Source: M55B174 sp034716235
GTDB taxonomy: Bacteria; Patescibacteriota; Minisyncoccia; CAIUEV01; JAHKAQ01
Assembly: GCA_034716235.1 (NCBI GenBank)
Contig: JAYEHH010000019.1
Location: forward strand, 1-64,000
DNA: 64,000 nt
Direction of reading: 5' to 3'
Part shown: positions 8,010 to 16,197 of the stretch, in pieces
How positions within the stretch are numbered: the first letter of the stretch is position 1
How the letters are laid out: each line of letters starts with the position of its first letter
Position numbers and translations under genes: made by a program
The notes under the pieces: model-generated
Seen by the model: the letters and a program-made list of their open reading frames with translations, nothing else
The model's database searches: none
What the model was told of the DNA's origin: nothing

Positions 8010-8040
8010 ATCCTAGCACTATTGCACGAATTTACGCAAT
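8010..8040 (-). promoter_or_regulatory. Probable hup promoter with inverted repeat
   Basis: On the minus strand TTGCGT (8034-8039) and TAGGAT (8010-8015) are 18 bases apart and face hup. ATTGC (8021-8025) and GCAAT (8036-8040) form an inverted repeat across the -35 box, which could be an operator. Confidence 0.4.
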
Positions 8041-8165
8041 AGGTACTTGATGAATTGTTTTAAAATTTAAAATTTTATCTTATATCCTAATTTTAAAAAA
8101 TAGATTATAATGCAAATATAAATTATGACTGTTCTTTAAACTATTAATTTAACAAGGAGGCCAGT

Positions 8166-8486
8166 GTGGGAAATCATCATGGCAACGGTACCAATGGTAA
8201 TAAGCTTACCAGGCATCATCTCGTTCCTAGAAGTCGTGGAGGAGGCAATGGCGATAATGTTGTTTACATACCGGAACATCGACATGTAAGCTGGCATGCA
8301 TTTTTCGGGAACCTAACTCCAATGGAGGCCATAGAATATATTGAGCTTGTTTTTATGGGCAAGAAAAGAGCAAAGATTAAAAGAAAATGGACACATGAAG
8401 ATCTTTACAGACTTCAGATTCAATTGCAAGAAAATGCTCTCAAGCAAAAAAGAAGAAATGAGAAAATATTAAAGGTTAGTCGCTAA
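8166..8486 (+). CDS. Small HNH-type protein
   Basis: This 106-residue protein starts at GTG 8166, five bases after an unusually good Shine-Dalgarno (AAGGAGG, 8154-8160). Residues 15-48 read RHHLVPRSRGGGNGDNVVYI followed by HRHVSWHAFF, an HNH/McrA-like beta-beta-alpha metal arrangement (HH, N, H...H). The rest is a basic, Lys-rich helix. Family members are nucleases, but this one is too short to carry a recognition domain and lacks zinc-binding Cys pairs. Its target is unknown. A perfect palindromic terminator follows. Confidence 0.65.
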   Translation: MGNHHGNGTNGNKLTRHHLVPRSRGGGNGDNVVYIPEHRHVSWHAFFGNLTPMEAIEYIELVFMGKKRAKIKRKWTHEDLYRLQIQLQENALKQKRRNEKILKVSR

Positions 8487-8504
8487 GATTCCCATTTAAC
8501 ATTA

Positions 8505-8532
8505 TTAAAAGCCTATCTAGATAGGCTTTTAA
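8505..8532 (+). terminator. Perfect 28-bp palindromic terminator
   Basis: A perfect dyad centred on CTAG with arms TTAAAAGCCTATCT and its complement. It ends in TTTT and lies 18 bases after the HNH stop. Because it is symmetrical it can also stop transcription leaving tRNA-Leu on the minus strand. Confidence 0.8.
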
Positions 8533-8543
8533 ATTTTGCTTAG

Positions 8544-8627
8544 TGCCGATGGTCGGAGTTGAACCGACATGAGCCGAAACTCACGACATTTTGAGTGTCG
8601 CGTGTATACCAATTCCACCACATCGGC
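8544..8627 (-). tRNA. tRNA-Leu (anticodon CAA)
   Basis: This is a complete class II tRNA of 84 bases. It has acceptor GCCGATG/CATCGGC, anticodon stem CGACA/TGTCG with loop CTCAAAA, a long variable arm and T-arm GTCGG-TTCAACT-CCGAC. No CCA is encoded. Its first base (8627) is also the last base of the rmuC stop codon, so the two are cotranscribed and need processing. Confidence 0.96.
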
Positions 8628-9736
8628 TAAAGATCATCTGGCTTATCTAATTTTTCCATCTTTAGCTTACCTCCTTTTTCTCCATCTGTAATACGGTAAA
8701 CATCTTTATCAATCTTGGCAAATTCATTGGAGGATTTATTGTAAGAACTTACCGTTGTAGATAAATTTCCTCCCAATCTCTTATAATGCACCTCATAAGT
8801 CTTTAAGTGCCGGTCTAGCTGTTCTACTTTTTTAATAATAACCGACATTGACTCCTTCATGTCAATGGTTTTTAATCCATGCAGAATTGTTTGGAGATAA
8901 GCATAAAAAGAAGTAGGAGAAACAGGAATAACTTTGTGTTCATAGGCATACTCAATAAGATTAACGGAGACTTCTTTTAGAGATCCAATTTTAGTCACCA
9001 ACATATCATAATACATTCCTTCTGAGGGAATGTACATAAAAGCAAAAGCAAAAGTATCTTCCTTAGGACGAATATATTTAGCTGTTTCACTAATTCTTTT
9101 CTTTAAATCTAAGGTCAATTCTTTACCTAGAACCTTTTTTCTCTCAGGGTCCTGCTCTTCTATCATTTTATTGTAATTCTCCATTGAAAATTTAGAGTCA
9201 ATCGGAAGAATTTTATCCTGATAAAATATAGCTGCGTCCACAATATCTCCGTTAGAAAATTTATACTGCATTTTATATTGTTTCGGCTCAAAGACATTTT
9301 TCAACATAGTTTCTAAGTAATATTCTCCTAGAATCCCTCTTTGTTTGGGGTTACGAAGAATATTTTCCAAACTCTGTAATTGACCAGCAAAGCCAGCAAT
9401 TTGTTTATTAGTTTCTTCAAATTTAGAAATCTTTTGAGCAGTCTCTTTTATGAGACTCCGACTTTCTTTAAATTGACGCTCCATTACTTCAGAAGACTGA
9501 TTAATCCCGTGAGTTAGACTGTCAGTAATTTTATCAAGACGCTCTTGCATCTCTTTTCTGCTAGAACCTGAAAAATCATAGACTTCTTTCCTAAGTTCAT
9601 TAATCACAGAGAGCATTAACTTTTGTTGATTATCGTCTGGTTCAGGTTTTTTTAATTCTTTCAATTTAAAATTGATAAAAAATAGAATCACCGCGATTCC
9701 TCCCGCCACCATTAATAATATCACCCAAGAACTCAT
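8627..9736 (-). CDS. rmuC: DNA recombination protein RmuC
   Basis: The 369-residue protein has an N-terminal membrane anchor (about 4-23), a coiled coil up to about residue 125 and the RmuC nuclease-like domain, with NPKQRGILGEYYLETML and the DxxI...IDSKFSMENY region around 133-190. RmuC suppresses inversions at short inverted repeats, which is relevant to a genome this rich in them. It lies 17 bases downstream of rarA, so the two genome-stability genes appear to form an operon that ends in tRNA-Leu. The TAG stop shares one base with that tRNA. Confidence 0.92.
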   Translation of the reverse strand: MSSWVILLMVAGGIAVILFFINFKLKELKKPEPDDNQQKLMLSVINELRKEVYDFSGSSRKEMQERLDKITDSLTHGINQSSEVMERQFKESRSLIKETAQKISKFEETNKQIAGFAGQLQSLENILRNPKQRGILGEYYLETMLKNVFEPKQYKMQYKFSNGDIVDAAIFYQDKILPIDSKFSMENYNKMIEEQDPERKKVLGKELTLDLKKRISETAKYIRPKEDTFAFAFMYIPSEGMYYDMLVTKIGSLKEVSVNLIEYAYEHKVIPVSPTSFYAYLQTILHGLKTIDMKESMSVIIKKVEQLDRHLKTYEVHYKRLGGNLSTTVSSYNKSSNEFAKIDKDVYRITDGEKGGKLKMEKLDKPDDL

Positions 9737-9753
9737 AATTTATTTATAAAAAA

Positions 9754-11031
9754 TTAAAGATATTTTCTTCCTCTTAACTTTTCAGGAAAATACTCTTGAT
9801 TCTCTTGCCAATTATAATCTGGAGGGTATTGATAACCCTTCCCATATTTTAAATCTTTCATTAATTTAGTTGGAGCGTTTCTTAGGGATAAAGGCACTGG
9901 AAGGTTACCATATTTTTTAACATCTTGTTTGGCTTGTCCGACTGCTTTATAAATTGAAACACTTTTAGCAGATTTAGTTAAGTAGGCAACGCAATGCGCC
10001 AAATGAACATCACACTCTGGAAGACCCAAAAAATGACAGGCTTGATGGGTGGAAATTGCCAGCATTAAAGCGCTATTGTTAGCAATCCCGACATCTTCTG
10101 AGGCAAAGCGTACTAATCTTCGGGCAATATAAAGCGGATCTTCCCCTCCTTCAATCATTCGCATTAACCAATATAAAGCTGCATTCACATCCCCACCTCT
10201 CATAGATTTATGTAGGGCAGAGATTAAATTAAAATGTTCTTCGCCAGCTTTATCGTAAAGTAAATTACTTTTTTGAAAAATTTCCTGAATAAGTTTTTTA
10301 TCAACTTTTTTACCACTTTCTACCGCTAATTGTAAGGCATTAATGGCTACTCGGGCATCACCATTGGAAAGAGAAGCGATTAAATCTAATGCTTTACTGA
10401 AAATTTTACTGCTGAAAATATTTTTTTCTTTAATACCTGAGGATATTTTTTTGATATTTTTTCTAGCCGTTTCGTCTGTTGATTCCGTTAATATTCCTTC
10501 TTTTCTAATAATCTTGAGAGTTTTTTCTAAAATTTCCTTAATAGCTTTTGAATCCAAGGCCTTTAAAACAAAAACTTTTGTTCTAGAAAGCAAGGCTGAA
10601 TTTATTTCAAAACTAGGATTTTCAGTGGTAGCCCCAATCAAGGTTATGGTTCCTTTTTCAACATGAGGCAATAAAACATCTTGCTGTCTTTTATTAAAAC
10701 GATGAATTTCATCAATGAAAAGAATTGTTTTCTGATTCTTTTCGGAAAGTTGTTGTTCCGCTTTACTAATTATTTTCCTAACTTCTCCTACACCAGCAAT
10801 GGCTGCCGAAAAATTTACAAATTCGGAGTTTGTCCGCTTGGCAATTACATTAGCTAAACTGGTTTTACCCGACCCCGGCGGACCCCAAAAAATGGTAGAA
10901 GGTATCTGATCGGCATCTACGGCTCCCAATAAAAATTTGCCCTCACCTAAAATTTCTTCCTGCCCAATAATATCAACAGGTTTTTGAGGTCTAACTTTAT
11001 CCGCCCAGGGTTGTGAATAAAACTCAATCAT
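9754..11031 (-). CDS. rarA: Replication-associated recombination ATPase RarA (MgsA)
   Basis: This is a 425-residue AAA+ ATPase. The Walker A is GPPGSGKTSLA near residue 50 and the Walker B is ILFIDEIHRFNK near 102. Sensor 1 is GATTENPSFE and the arginine-finger region is LLSRTKVF. The C-terminal tetramerisation domain carries the family signature HKSMRGGDVNAALYWLMRMIEGGEDPLYIARRL. RarA acts at stalled replication forks. A Lys-rich stretch of about 25 residues near 195-220 looks like a lineage-specific insertion. Starts at ATG 11031. Confidence 0.95.
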   Translation of the reverse strand: MIEFYSQPWADKVRPQKPVDIIGQEEILGEGKFLLGAVDADQIPSTIFWGPPGSGKTSLANVIAKRTNSEFVNFSAAIAGVGEVRKIISKAEQQLSEKNQKTILFIDEIHRFNKRQQDVLLPHVEKGTITLIGATTENPSFEINSALLSRTKVFVLKALDSKAIKEILEKTLKIIRKEGILTESTDETARKNIKKISSGIKEKNIFSSKIFSKALDLIASLSNGDARVAINALQLAVESGKKVDKKLIQEIFQKSNLLYDKAGEEHFNLISALHKSMRGGDVNAALYWLMRMIEGGEDPLYIARRLVRFASEDVGIANNSALMLAISTHQACHFLGLPECDVHLAHCVAYLTKSAKSVSIYKAVGQAKQDVKKYGNLPVPLSLRNAPTKLMKDLKYGKGYQYPPDYNWQENQEYFPEKLRGRKYL

Positions 11032-11062
11032 AGTAAAATTAAGAAGATGCTAAACAAAAAAA

Positions 11063-11592
11063 ATGAATATCGAAACTAAACAAAATTTTTCACCAACCAT
11101 GCCAGCAACCACACAGACTAAAACTCTTGCCATCCCCCTAATAACTTTCAAAACAAAATCTCTAGTAGAAACTATACTTTTCTTGGTTGTTCTTGTTGCT
11201 GTTCCGGCCATACTAGCTCACACCCCCGGCAATCAATGGATAACTGGAATTTTAGTCAATGCTTTACTTTTCGGAGCCTGTTTTAGGGTAGGTATTGTAA
11301 ATGCAATCTTACTTAGCATTATTCCTTCTAGCATTGCTCTATTGCGAGGACTTTTGCCAATTCCTATGGCAATAATAATTCCTTATGTAATTTTGGGAAA
11401 TTCAATTATGATTATTGCTTTTGGACTACTCCCTTTTAAATCTCTACTGCCTAGAATTATTATCGCTGCCTCGCTAAAATTTTTCTTAATTTTCTCAGCC
11501 ACCCTTTTATTAACAATTATTCCTCGAGAAATAATTCAAATGATGCAATGGCCTCAACTTATTACTGCTTTGGCTGGAGGATTGTTGGCTTT
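11063..11592 (+). CDS. Polytopic membrane protein, ECF S-component-like (cut by assembly gap)
   Basis: About 176 residues are visible before the N run. A 30-residue polar start is followed by hydrophobic segments near 32-52, 60-80, 84-102, 108-130, 135-155 and 162-176. The short helices, Gly/Pro-rich turns and small size resemble substrate-binding S components of energy-coupling factor transporters, but no diagnostic motif is present and no ATPase or T component is nearby. The true 3' end is lost in the gap at 11593-11692. Confidence 0.45.
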
Positions 11593-11692
11593 NNNNNNNN
11601 NNNNNNNNNNNNNNNNNNNNNNNNNNNNNNNNNNNNNNNNNNNNNNNNNNNNNNNNNNNNNNNNNNNNNNNNNNNNNNNNNNNNNNNNNNNN
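11593..11692. other. Assembly gap (100 N)
   Basis: Exactly 100 Ns, a conventional filler for a gap of unknown length. It lies between a membrane-protein gene and a dispersed repeat, so the real distance is unknown. Confidence 0.99.
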
Positions 11693-11696
11693 TAAT

Positions 11697-12040
11697 TTTT
11701 CACCCGGCAGGTGACCCGCCCGGCAAATTTAGGAAAGATTTAATTTTGTTTGGTTGTAGAGACGCAAAATCTTGCGTCTCTACGGAAAATAATCATAATC
11801 GCAATAAATTTGGACCACAATCTAAATTTGCCTGTCGCCTAAGCTCGCTAACTAATGCACCCATTACAATTTTGTGACACGGCGAGGTTGGCGAGGGTCC
11901 CGAACAAATTCAGAAGAAGCTAATTTGGCAAGGCTCTGTCTAGACGTACCGGGATTCCCGCTTTCGCGGGAATGACAGGGGAAAAGGTTGGCTGGCTGGA
12001 GTTTATTCTATCAAATAACGGGACGGAGATGACATATCGT
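11697..12040. repeat. Dispersed mosaic repeat, copy 2, with two hairpins
   Basis: GTAGAGACGCAA (11756-11767) and TTGCGTCTCTAC (11772-11783) form a 12-bp hairpin inside a block of about 100 bases repeated near 23489-23583. ATTCCC-N8-GGGAAT (11954-11973) matches the layout of neisserial dRS3 repeats. Blocks shared with copy 1 (ACAATTTTGTGACACGGCGA) are present. No gene is supported. Confidence 0.75.
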
Positions 12041-12051
12041 GATAGATTTTC

Positions 12052-12519
12052 TTAATTTTTTTCACCTCTAATTCTTGCAGATAATTTTTTTAAGCTTTCC
12101 TCGTTTGCTCTTTTATATTCATGGGAGGAAATATAACCTGGATATGTATTAAAATATTCATTAACTTTGGTTTCTGACGGTTTCCATTTTTTTAATTCCG
12201 CCGTACCATGCATTGGAAAAAGTTTAGCATGAACATGATCCACCCCAAAACCCTCAAATATTAAACCCGTCCTGCCAACATCTCCCAGTTTTTCATCTAA
12301 TAATTTCCCCACCTTTTTAGCCGCCACAATTAAATCTTGTAAAACCTCATCTGGTAAATCAAAGGCATAACTAGAATAATGTTTTTTGGGAATTACTACG
12401 GAGAATCCTTCGGTATTAGGAAAAATTGAAAGGAAAGCCAAATGTTTTTCGTCTTCCCAAATTTTATGGCAAGGCAATTCACCAGCCACAATTTTACAAA
12501 AAATACAATCTTGAGACAT
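12052..12519 (-). CDS. HIT-family nucleotide hydrolase
   Basis: The 155-residue protein opens with the zinc-ribbon-like CIFCKIVAGELPCHKIWED and contains the histidine-triad region GVDHVHAKLFPMHG near residues 93-106. The first two histidines of HxHxH, including the nucleophilic middle one, are present. The third is replaced by Lys, a known variation in one HIT subgroup. HIT proteins hydrolyse or transfer nucleoside phosphoramidates and dinucleotides. It is 20 bases downstream of the exonuclease gene on the same strand. Confidence 0.9.
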   Translation of the reverse strand: MSQDCIFCKIVAGELPCHKIWEDEKHLAFLSIFPNTEGFSVVIPKKHYSSYAFDLPDEVLQDLIVAAKKVGKLLDEKLGDVGRTGLIFEGFGVDHVHAKLFPMHGTAELKKWKPSETKVNEYFNTYPGYISSHEYKRANEESLKKLSARIRGEKN

Positions 12520-12539
12520 TATTTTGAACTAAAAATAAA

Positions 12540-13256
12540 TTAATAACCGAATTTAAAATATTTACGCCAGATTTCATAAACTGCCGCTGTTGCAATAACA
12601 TCTCGTACATTATATTCTGCAATTTCTTTAAAGTAACCTTTAGCAAAAAGTTTAGCCACATCTCCACCAGCAATACCCTTTTCTTTAGGGCTGGTAACTC
12701 CAAAAGCTCGACAAACCATATGTAATTTAGGTCTAGTATAAACCGCTCCATAAAAAGTCATTTGATCCATTAAATCTACGTGCTTTGCCTGTAAGTCTTG
12801 ACTGCGATAGTAACGATTAGACATAGCATTCTTAGTAGGTTTAACTTTATGAATTGCTGAACGGGTGATAATAAAGGGGAAATCAAAAGATTGTCCGTTG
12901 TAGGTAACAAACTCATCGTATTTTTCCGCCACCGACCAAAAGTTTTTCAATATTCCTTTTTCATCGGTACAGACAAACTCAATTCCTTTTTGAGTAAAGT
13001 TTTTTATCTTCTTATTCGGTGCTTGATAATAAACCGCTCCCTTTTTGGTGTCTGGATTATAAACTGCGATAGAAACGACCTCTCCTGTTAATGGAGAGAG
13101 TCCCAAACGATCTTTAACTCTATCCACATTCTTTTTGTATTCGGCTTCACCCATAGATTCCCTTTCAATCCAATAAGTTAAAGCCTCTTTGGTCATTTTA
13201 TCCATTTTATTAAAGTCTTCCCCTACGGTTTCTATGTCAAAGACTAGACTAGGCAT
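12540..13256 (-). CDS. Predicted 3'-5' exonuclease (PolB-like DEDD domain)
   Basis: This 238-residue protein is a lone DEDDy exonuclease domain. Exo I is LVFDIETVG at residues 4-12, Exo II is YNGQSFDFPFI near 118 and Exo III has Tyr and Asp in YNVRDVIATAAVYEIW near 213-228. There is no polymerase domain, matching the family annotated as predicted 3'-5' exonuclease related to the PolB exonuclease. The substrate is unknown, but DNA repair is likely. It probably forms an operon with the HIT gene. Confidence 0.85.
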   Translation of the reverse strand: MPSLVFDIETVGEDFNKMDKMTKEALTYWIERESMGEAEYKKNVDRVKDRLGLSPLTGEVVSIAVYNPDTKKGAVYYQAPNKKIKNFTQKGIEFVCTDEKGILKNFWSVAEKYDEFVTYNGQSFDFPFIITRSAIHKVKPTKNAMSNRYYRSQDLQAKHVDLMDQMTFYGAVYTRPKLHMVCRAFGVTSPKEKGIAGGDVAKLFAKGYFKEIAEYNVRDVIATAAVYEIWRKYFKFGY

Positions 13257-13349
13257 AAGATTAACTTAAGAAATAAAATGCTATTTTTATATTTAGAGTA
13301 TAGCAGATTGATTATTAAAAGAATATAAAAATAAGTTAAAAGTTAAAAG

Positions 13350-13556
13350 TTATCACCCAGAGGCCCGCCTAGACTCGGCGAGGATAGGCGGGCCTTCGGC
13401 TGGCGATTCCTTTTCCCCACTTTGCCAAGTTAGTTTTTCCTAAATTTGCTCGGGATCCCCGCTTTCGCGGGGATGACATGTTGTGTTAGTCCCTTCTAAA
13501 TTTGCTTGGGACCCCCGTTTTCCTACCTCACGGCAGGCAGGCACGGGGGTGACAAG
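13350..13556. repeat. Dispersed mosaic repeat, copy 3
   Basis: Shares TTTGCCAAGTTAGTTTTTCC, CCTAAATTTGCTCGGGA and the CACGGCAGGCAGGCACGGGG block with copy 1. Bordered on both sides by AAAGTT-type words (inverted on the right, 13557-13580). The frames on the plus strand here are artefacts. The 13257-13577 gap holds no gene. Confidence 0.75.
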
Positions 13557-13577
13557 TCACTTTATGAACTTTCTACC

Positions 13578-14207
13578 TTACAAACTCTTCTGCGTAGCCT
13601 CCAACACTTTTTCTCTCAAAAAAGCCTTAACTTTTTCAAATTTAATGACTTTGTTGTTTTTAAATTTAATAGGTTCTATTTCAATGTCGTTAAAATAAAC
13701 CAAACTTTTTAAAATCAAGTTTCGCTCTAAATCGGGAAATTTTTCCGCTGATTTAGCCAATAAAGAATCAAGACCTATGTCCTGTAGAATAAAATACAAA
13801 TCAATATAATCTTTGCTGATTCCTCGACTGGTAATAGCCGACAGCTTCATACAGGCGATATCTAACATTGAAGCTAAATTTAGATTGGGTTCCCTAATTA
13901 ATTCATCTACCAAAACATACTTGTAGCTAAAGAAACTTATTTCTATAGTTTCATCAACCAGTACAGTTAAAGTATTTTTTTCATCTTGAGTTTTCAAAAC
14001 CTTGTGCTTTTGAAAAACTTTTTTTACCTTCTCAAACAATTTTTGCGTATCAATATCTTCATAGCAGAAGAAATCAAAATCAATACTATCCCGATGCCCT
14101 ATCTGCAAAGCTAACGCTGTACCTCCAACAAGATAAAAATCCTCCTTAAACTCTTTGAGAAGGGGAAGAATAGCTATTCTTTTTTTATCTAAGATGTCAT
14201 AAAACAT
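13578..14207 (-). CDS. AbiEii/AbiGii-like nucleotidyltransferase toxin
   Basis: The 209-residue protein contains the DNA-polymerase-beta-type nucleotidyltransferase core FYLVGGTALALQIGHRDSID followed by FDFF, residues about 24-47. It also has the supporting KDYIDLYFIL motif near 131-140, typical of the AbiEii/MenT family. These enzymes modify tRNA or other targets and act as toxins in abortive-infection or toxin-antitoxin pairs. It sits 2 bases after a 91-residue partner gene under one promoter, the classic layout of such pairs. It could also be a domesticated nucleotidyltransferase. The dispersed repeats abut both sides of the module. Confidence 0.8.
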   Translation of the reverse strand: MFYDILDKKRIAILPLLKEFKEDFYLVGGTALALQIGHRDSIDFDFFCYEDIDTQKLFEKVKKVFQKHKVLKTQDEKNTLTVLVDETIEISFFSYKYVLVDELIREPNLNLASMLDIACMKLSAITSRGISKDYIDLYFILQDIGLDSLLAKSAEKFPDLERNLILKSLVYFNDIEIEPIKFKNNKVIKFEKVKAFLREKVLEATQKSL

Positions 14208-14209
14208 AT

Positions 14210-14485
14210 TTATTCTATTATTCTTTTATCTTCTTGAATTTTACTCTTTTTTATATTAAAAAATAATCTCCAAAAATTTAAGGATTTTTTATTCCATTCA
14301 CCCGGTAAAAAATCAACCACTGCCACTTTTATTTCTGGCCGATTATATGTTTTAAATAGCCAATGAATAGCTTGAGTGTCACCAAAATTAAGTAAATTGG
14401 TTATAATTCTCTTTTTATGCCGTTCGGGATCCAGTTTGGCAATTTCGTAAGACCATAAAAATGGCTGAAGATATTTAGGTAACAT
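14210..14485 (-). CDS. DUF6922-like partner of the AbiEii-like toxin
   Basis: This 91-residue protein begins MLPKYLQPFLWSYEIAKLDP and has RHKKRIITNLLNFGDTQAI, a pattern I associate with the DUF6922 domain that often precedes AbiEii-like genes. It would be the antitoxin by position (first gene, small, 2-base gap). No helix-turn-helix is obvious. The function is inferred from context only. Confidence 0.6.
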   Translation of the reverse strand: MLPKYLQPFLWSYEIAKLDPERHKKRIITNLLNFGDTQAIHWLFKTYNRPEIKVAVVDFLPGEWNKKSLNFWRLFFNIKKSKIQEDKRIIE

Positions 14486-14500
14486 ATTTTTGAATTAAAT

Positions 14501-14544
14501 TTACTGTCTAGCAAATTATACGAAAAAACAGTAACTAAAAACAA
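14501..14544 (-). promoter_or_regulatory. Promoter and candidate operator of the AbiEii-like module
   Basis: On the minus strand TTGTTT (14539-14544), an 18-base spacer and TATAAT (14515-14520) face the module. TTACTGT (14501-14507) and ACAGTAA (14528-14534) form an inverted repeat that brackets the -10 box, as expected for autoregulation by an antitoxin. Confidence 0.5.
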
Positions 14545-14609
14545 TAATCCTGTTAGATTATATGATTATTATAGCACAGAATTTGAAAGATAGAAAAATA
14601 ATTTTCAAT

Positions 14610-14790
14610 TTTGTGACACGGCGAGGCTGGCGGGGATCCCGAGCAAACATCCACTGTCACCCCCGCGAAAGCGGGGGTCCCGGTACGTCTAGACAAAGCT
14701 TTGCCAAGATAAATTCTTCTAAATTTGCTCTGGATTCCCGCCCGCTTCGCCAAAGCTACAGCGAGGCGAGTTGGAGTTTATCCCGTCGGA
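14610..14790. repeat. Dispersed mosaic repeat, copy 4, running into a gap
   Basis: Contains the ACAATTTTGTGACACGGCGA block (14609-14628), a CCCCCGCGAAAGCGGGGG hairpin and a right end of about 50 bases that is the reverse complement of 18496-18546. The assembly breaks exactly at its right end. Confidence 0.75.
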
Positions 14791-14890
14791 NNNNNNNNNN
14801 NNNNNNNNNNNNNNNNNNNNNNNNNNNNNNNNNNNNNNNNNNNNNNNNNNNNNNNNNNNNNNNNNNNNNNNNNNNNNNNNNNNNNNNNNN
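14791..14890. other. Assembly gap (100 N)
   Basis: A second run of exactly 100 Ns, starting inside a repeat copy. The true length is unknown. Confidence 0.99.
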
Positions 14891-14963
14891 TTTACTTTAT
14901 CCTCGCTTTGTGTTAATACTACTACATTATCCTATAATTTCTATAATCCTTAATCAAGCACTT

Positions 14964-15242
14964 ATGCCTATTACAAAATCTGCTAAGAAATTCATGAAAA
15001 GCAGTAAGAAAAAGCAAGTTAGAAATTTCTCAATCAAAAGAAGAATGAAAGATCTAACAAAAAAAACTCGTGAACATATTAGAAATGGAGACCTAGAAAA
15101 AGCCAAAGAATTTTCCAGAAAGGCCTTCCAGATGATTGATAAAGCTGGTCAAAAGAAAGTTATTAAAAAAAATAAGGTTAACCGTAAAAAAAGACAACTT
15201 TCTAGAGATTTAAAACAAGCCGAAACAGGCTCAAAAAAATAA
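14964..15242 (+). CDS. rpsT: 30S ribosomal protein S20
   Basis: The start is ATG 14964 (MPITKSAKKFMKSSKKKQVR), giving 92 residues, the normal S20 length. A longer open frame reaching back to 14562 runs through a repeat and the gap, so it is not coding there. The protein is very basic and helical, with NFSIKRRMKDLTKKTREHI and the C-terminal NKVNRKKRQLSRDL typical of S20. It binds 16S rRNA. A -10-like TATAAT lies at 14933-14938. The gene converges on holA with a 3-base gap. Confidence 0.93.
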   Translation: MPITKSAKKFMKSSKKKQVRNFSIKRRMKDLTKKTREHIRNGDLEKAKEFSRKAFQMIDKAGQKKVIKKNKVNRKKRQLSRDLKQAETGSKK

Positions 15243-15245
15243 AAA

Positions 15246-16193
15246 TCAAGAAAAAGAAATAAATAAATCCAAGGCAGAGTTTATATCTAAAGATCCTTTC
15301 TTAACTGAATAATCTATCTCTGCTAATTTTTTGTAAAGCGTCTTCAATCTTTCTAAGCCAATCCTAGACACAAACTCTTTAGATTTATGAACCACAAAAG
15401 GATGTAACTTGGTTAAACCAGGAATTTGAGCATCAGAGATTCCCTGATCAAGGGCGTCTCCTACCTTAATCAAATTTCTAAACTGATAAACAATCATAGA
15501 CAATAAATAAAGACCGTGATCGCCAACTTCTAAATGACGATGCAATAAAGAAATAGCTACTTTTTTATCTCGCCTGCCAAGAGCATCAATGGTTTTAAAA
15601 ATATCATTGGTGATTTCACCTGAAACAGATTGTTCAATATCTTCTATGATAATTTCTTTTCCTCTTTTTAGAGCATCCAGTTTCTTAAGCTCATTAATGG
15701 TTGGCCAGATTTGATAATTGGTTAAAAAACAAATTTTAGAGATACCTCCTCCGGCAACCTTAATTCCTAGAGTGTTAACTTCTTTCTCAATAAAATTTTC
15801 CATATCTTTTCCTTTGGGAAATTTAAATTCTAAGACTTCTGAAGCTTTTCTTTTGAGATAATTAAAGAGAGGATTCTTCCTGTCTGGACTACTCTCAAAA
15901 AAATAAACTTGATTTTCTTTATTCTCAGCAAGACCCTTCACTGTTTTTAGTACAGTCTTTACATTTTTCGCTTCCAAATAATCATCATTGACCATAATAT
16001 CAGAAAAGATTGTCACCTTTTTACTCGCAAAAAAATCATTACTTGCAAAAAGTTGATCTAATTGAGCAATGTCTAAATTTTTTAAAGAATCAAAAAAAGC
16101 CAGAGAAGCTTGTTCCTCTCTAGCTTTTTCTCTAATTTCTGTTTTCTTCTTAGAAAGAAGATAGGTATTTTCTCCGTAATAGAAGTAAAGCAT
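15246..16193 (-). CDS. holA: DNA polymerase III subunit delta
   Basis: The 315-residue protein is the usual length for the clamp-loader delta subunit. It begins MLYFYYGENTYLLSKKKTEI, matching the HolA N-terminus that follows a degenerate nucleotide site, and has the three-domain AAA+-like plan with a C-terminal collar helix region (SMIVYQFRNLIKVGDAL, about 230-246). It opens the beta clamp for loading. It lies 4 bases after the DUF3048 gene and beside rpsT, a pairing common in bacteria. Confidence 0.9.
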   Translation of the reverse strand: MLYFYYGENTYLLSKKKTEIREKAREEQASLAFFDSLKNLDIAQLDQLFASNDFFASKKVTIFSDIMVNDDYLEAKNVKTVLKTVKGLAENKENQVYFFESSPDRKNPLFNYLKRKASEVLEFKFPKGKDMENFIEKEVNTLGIKVAGGGISKICFLTNYQIWPTINELKKLDALKRGKEIIIEDIEQSVSGEITNDIFKTIDALGRRDKKVAISLLHRHLEVGDHGLYLLSMIVYQFRNLIKVGDALDQGISDAQIPGLTKLHPFVVHKSKEFVSRIGLERLKTLYKKLAEIDYSVKKGSLDINSALDLFISFS

Positions 16194-16197
16194 TATT

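Noticed and set aside
13483..13712. Two overlapping plus-strand frames of about 70 codons
   Set aside because: They mix repeat sequence with the antisense of the AbiEii-like gene. No start signal and no protein-like composition.
14562..14963. Upstream extension of the S20 reading frame
   Set aside because: It runs through a dispersed repeat and an N gap. The S20 family start is clearly at 14964.
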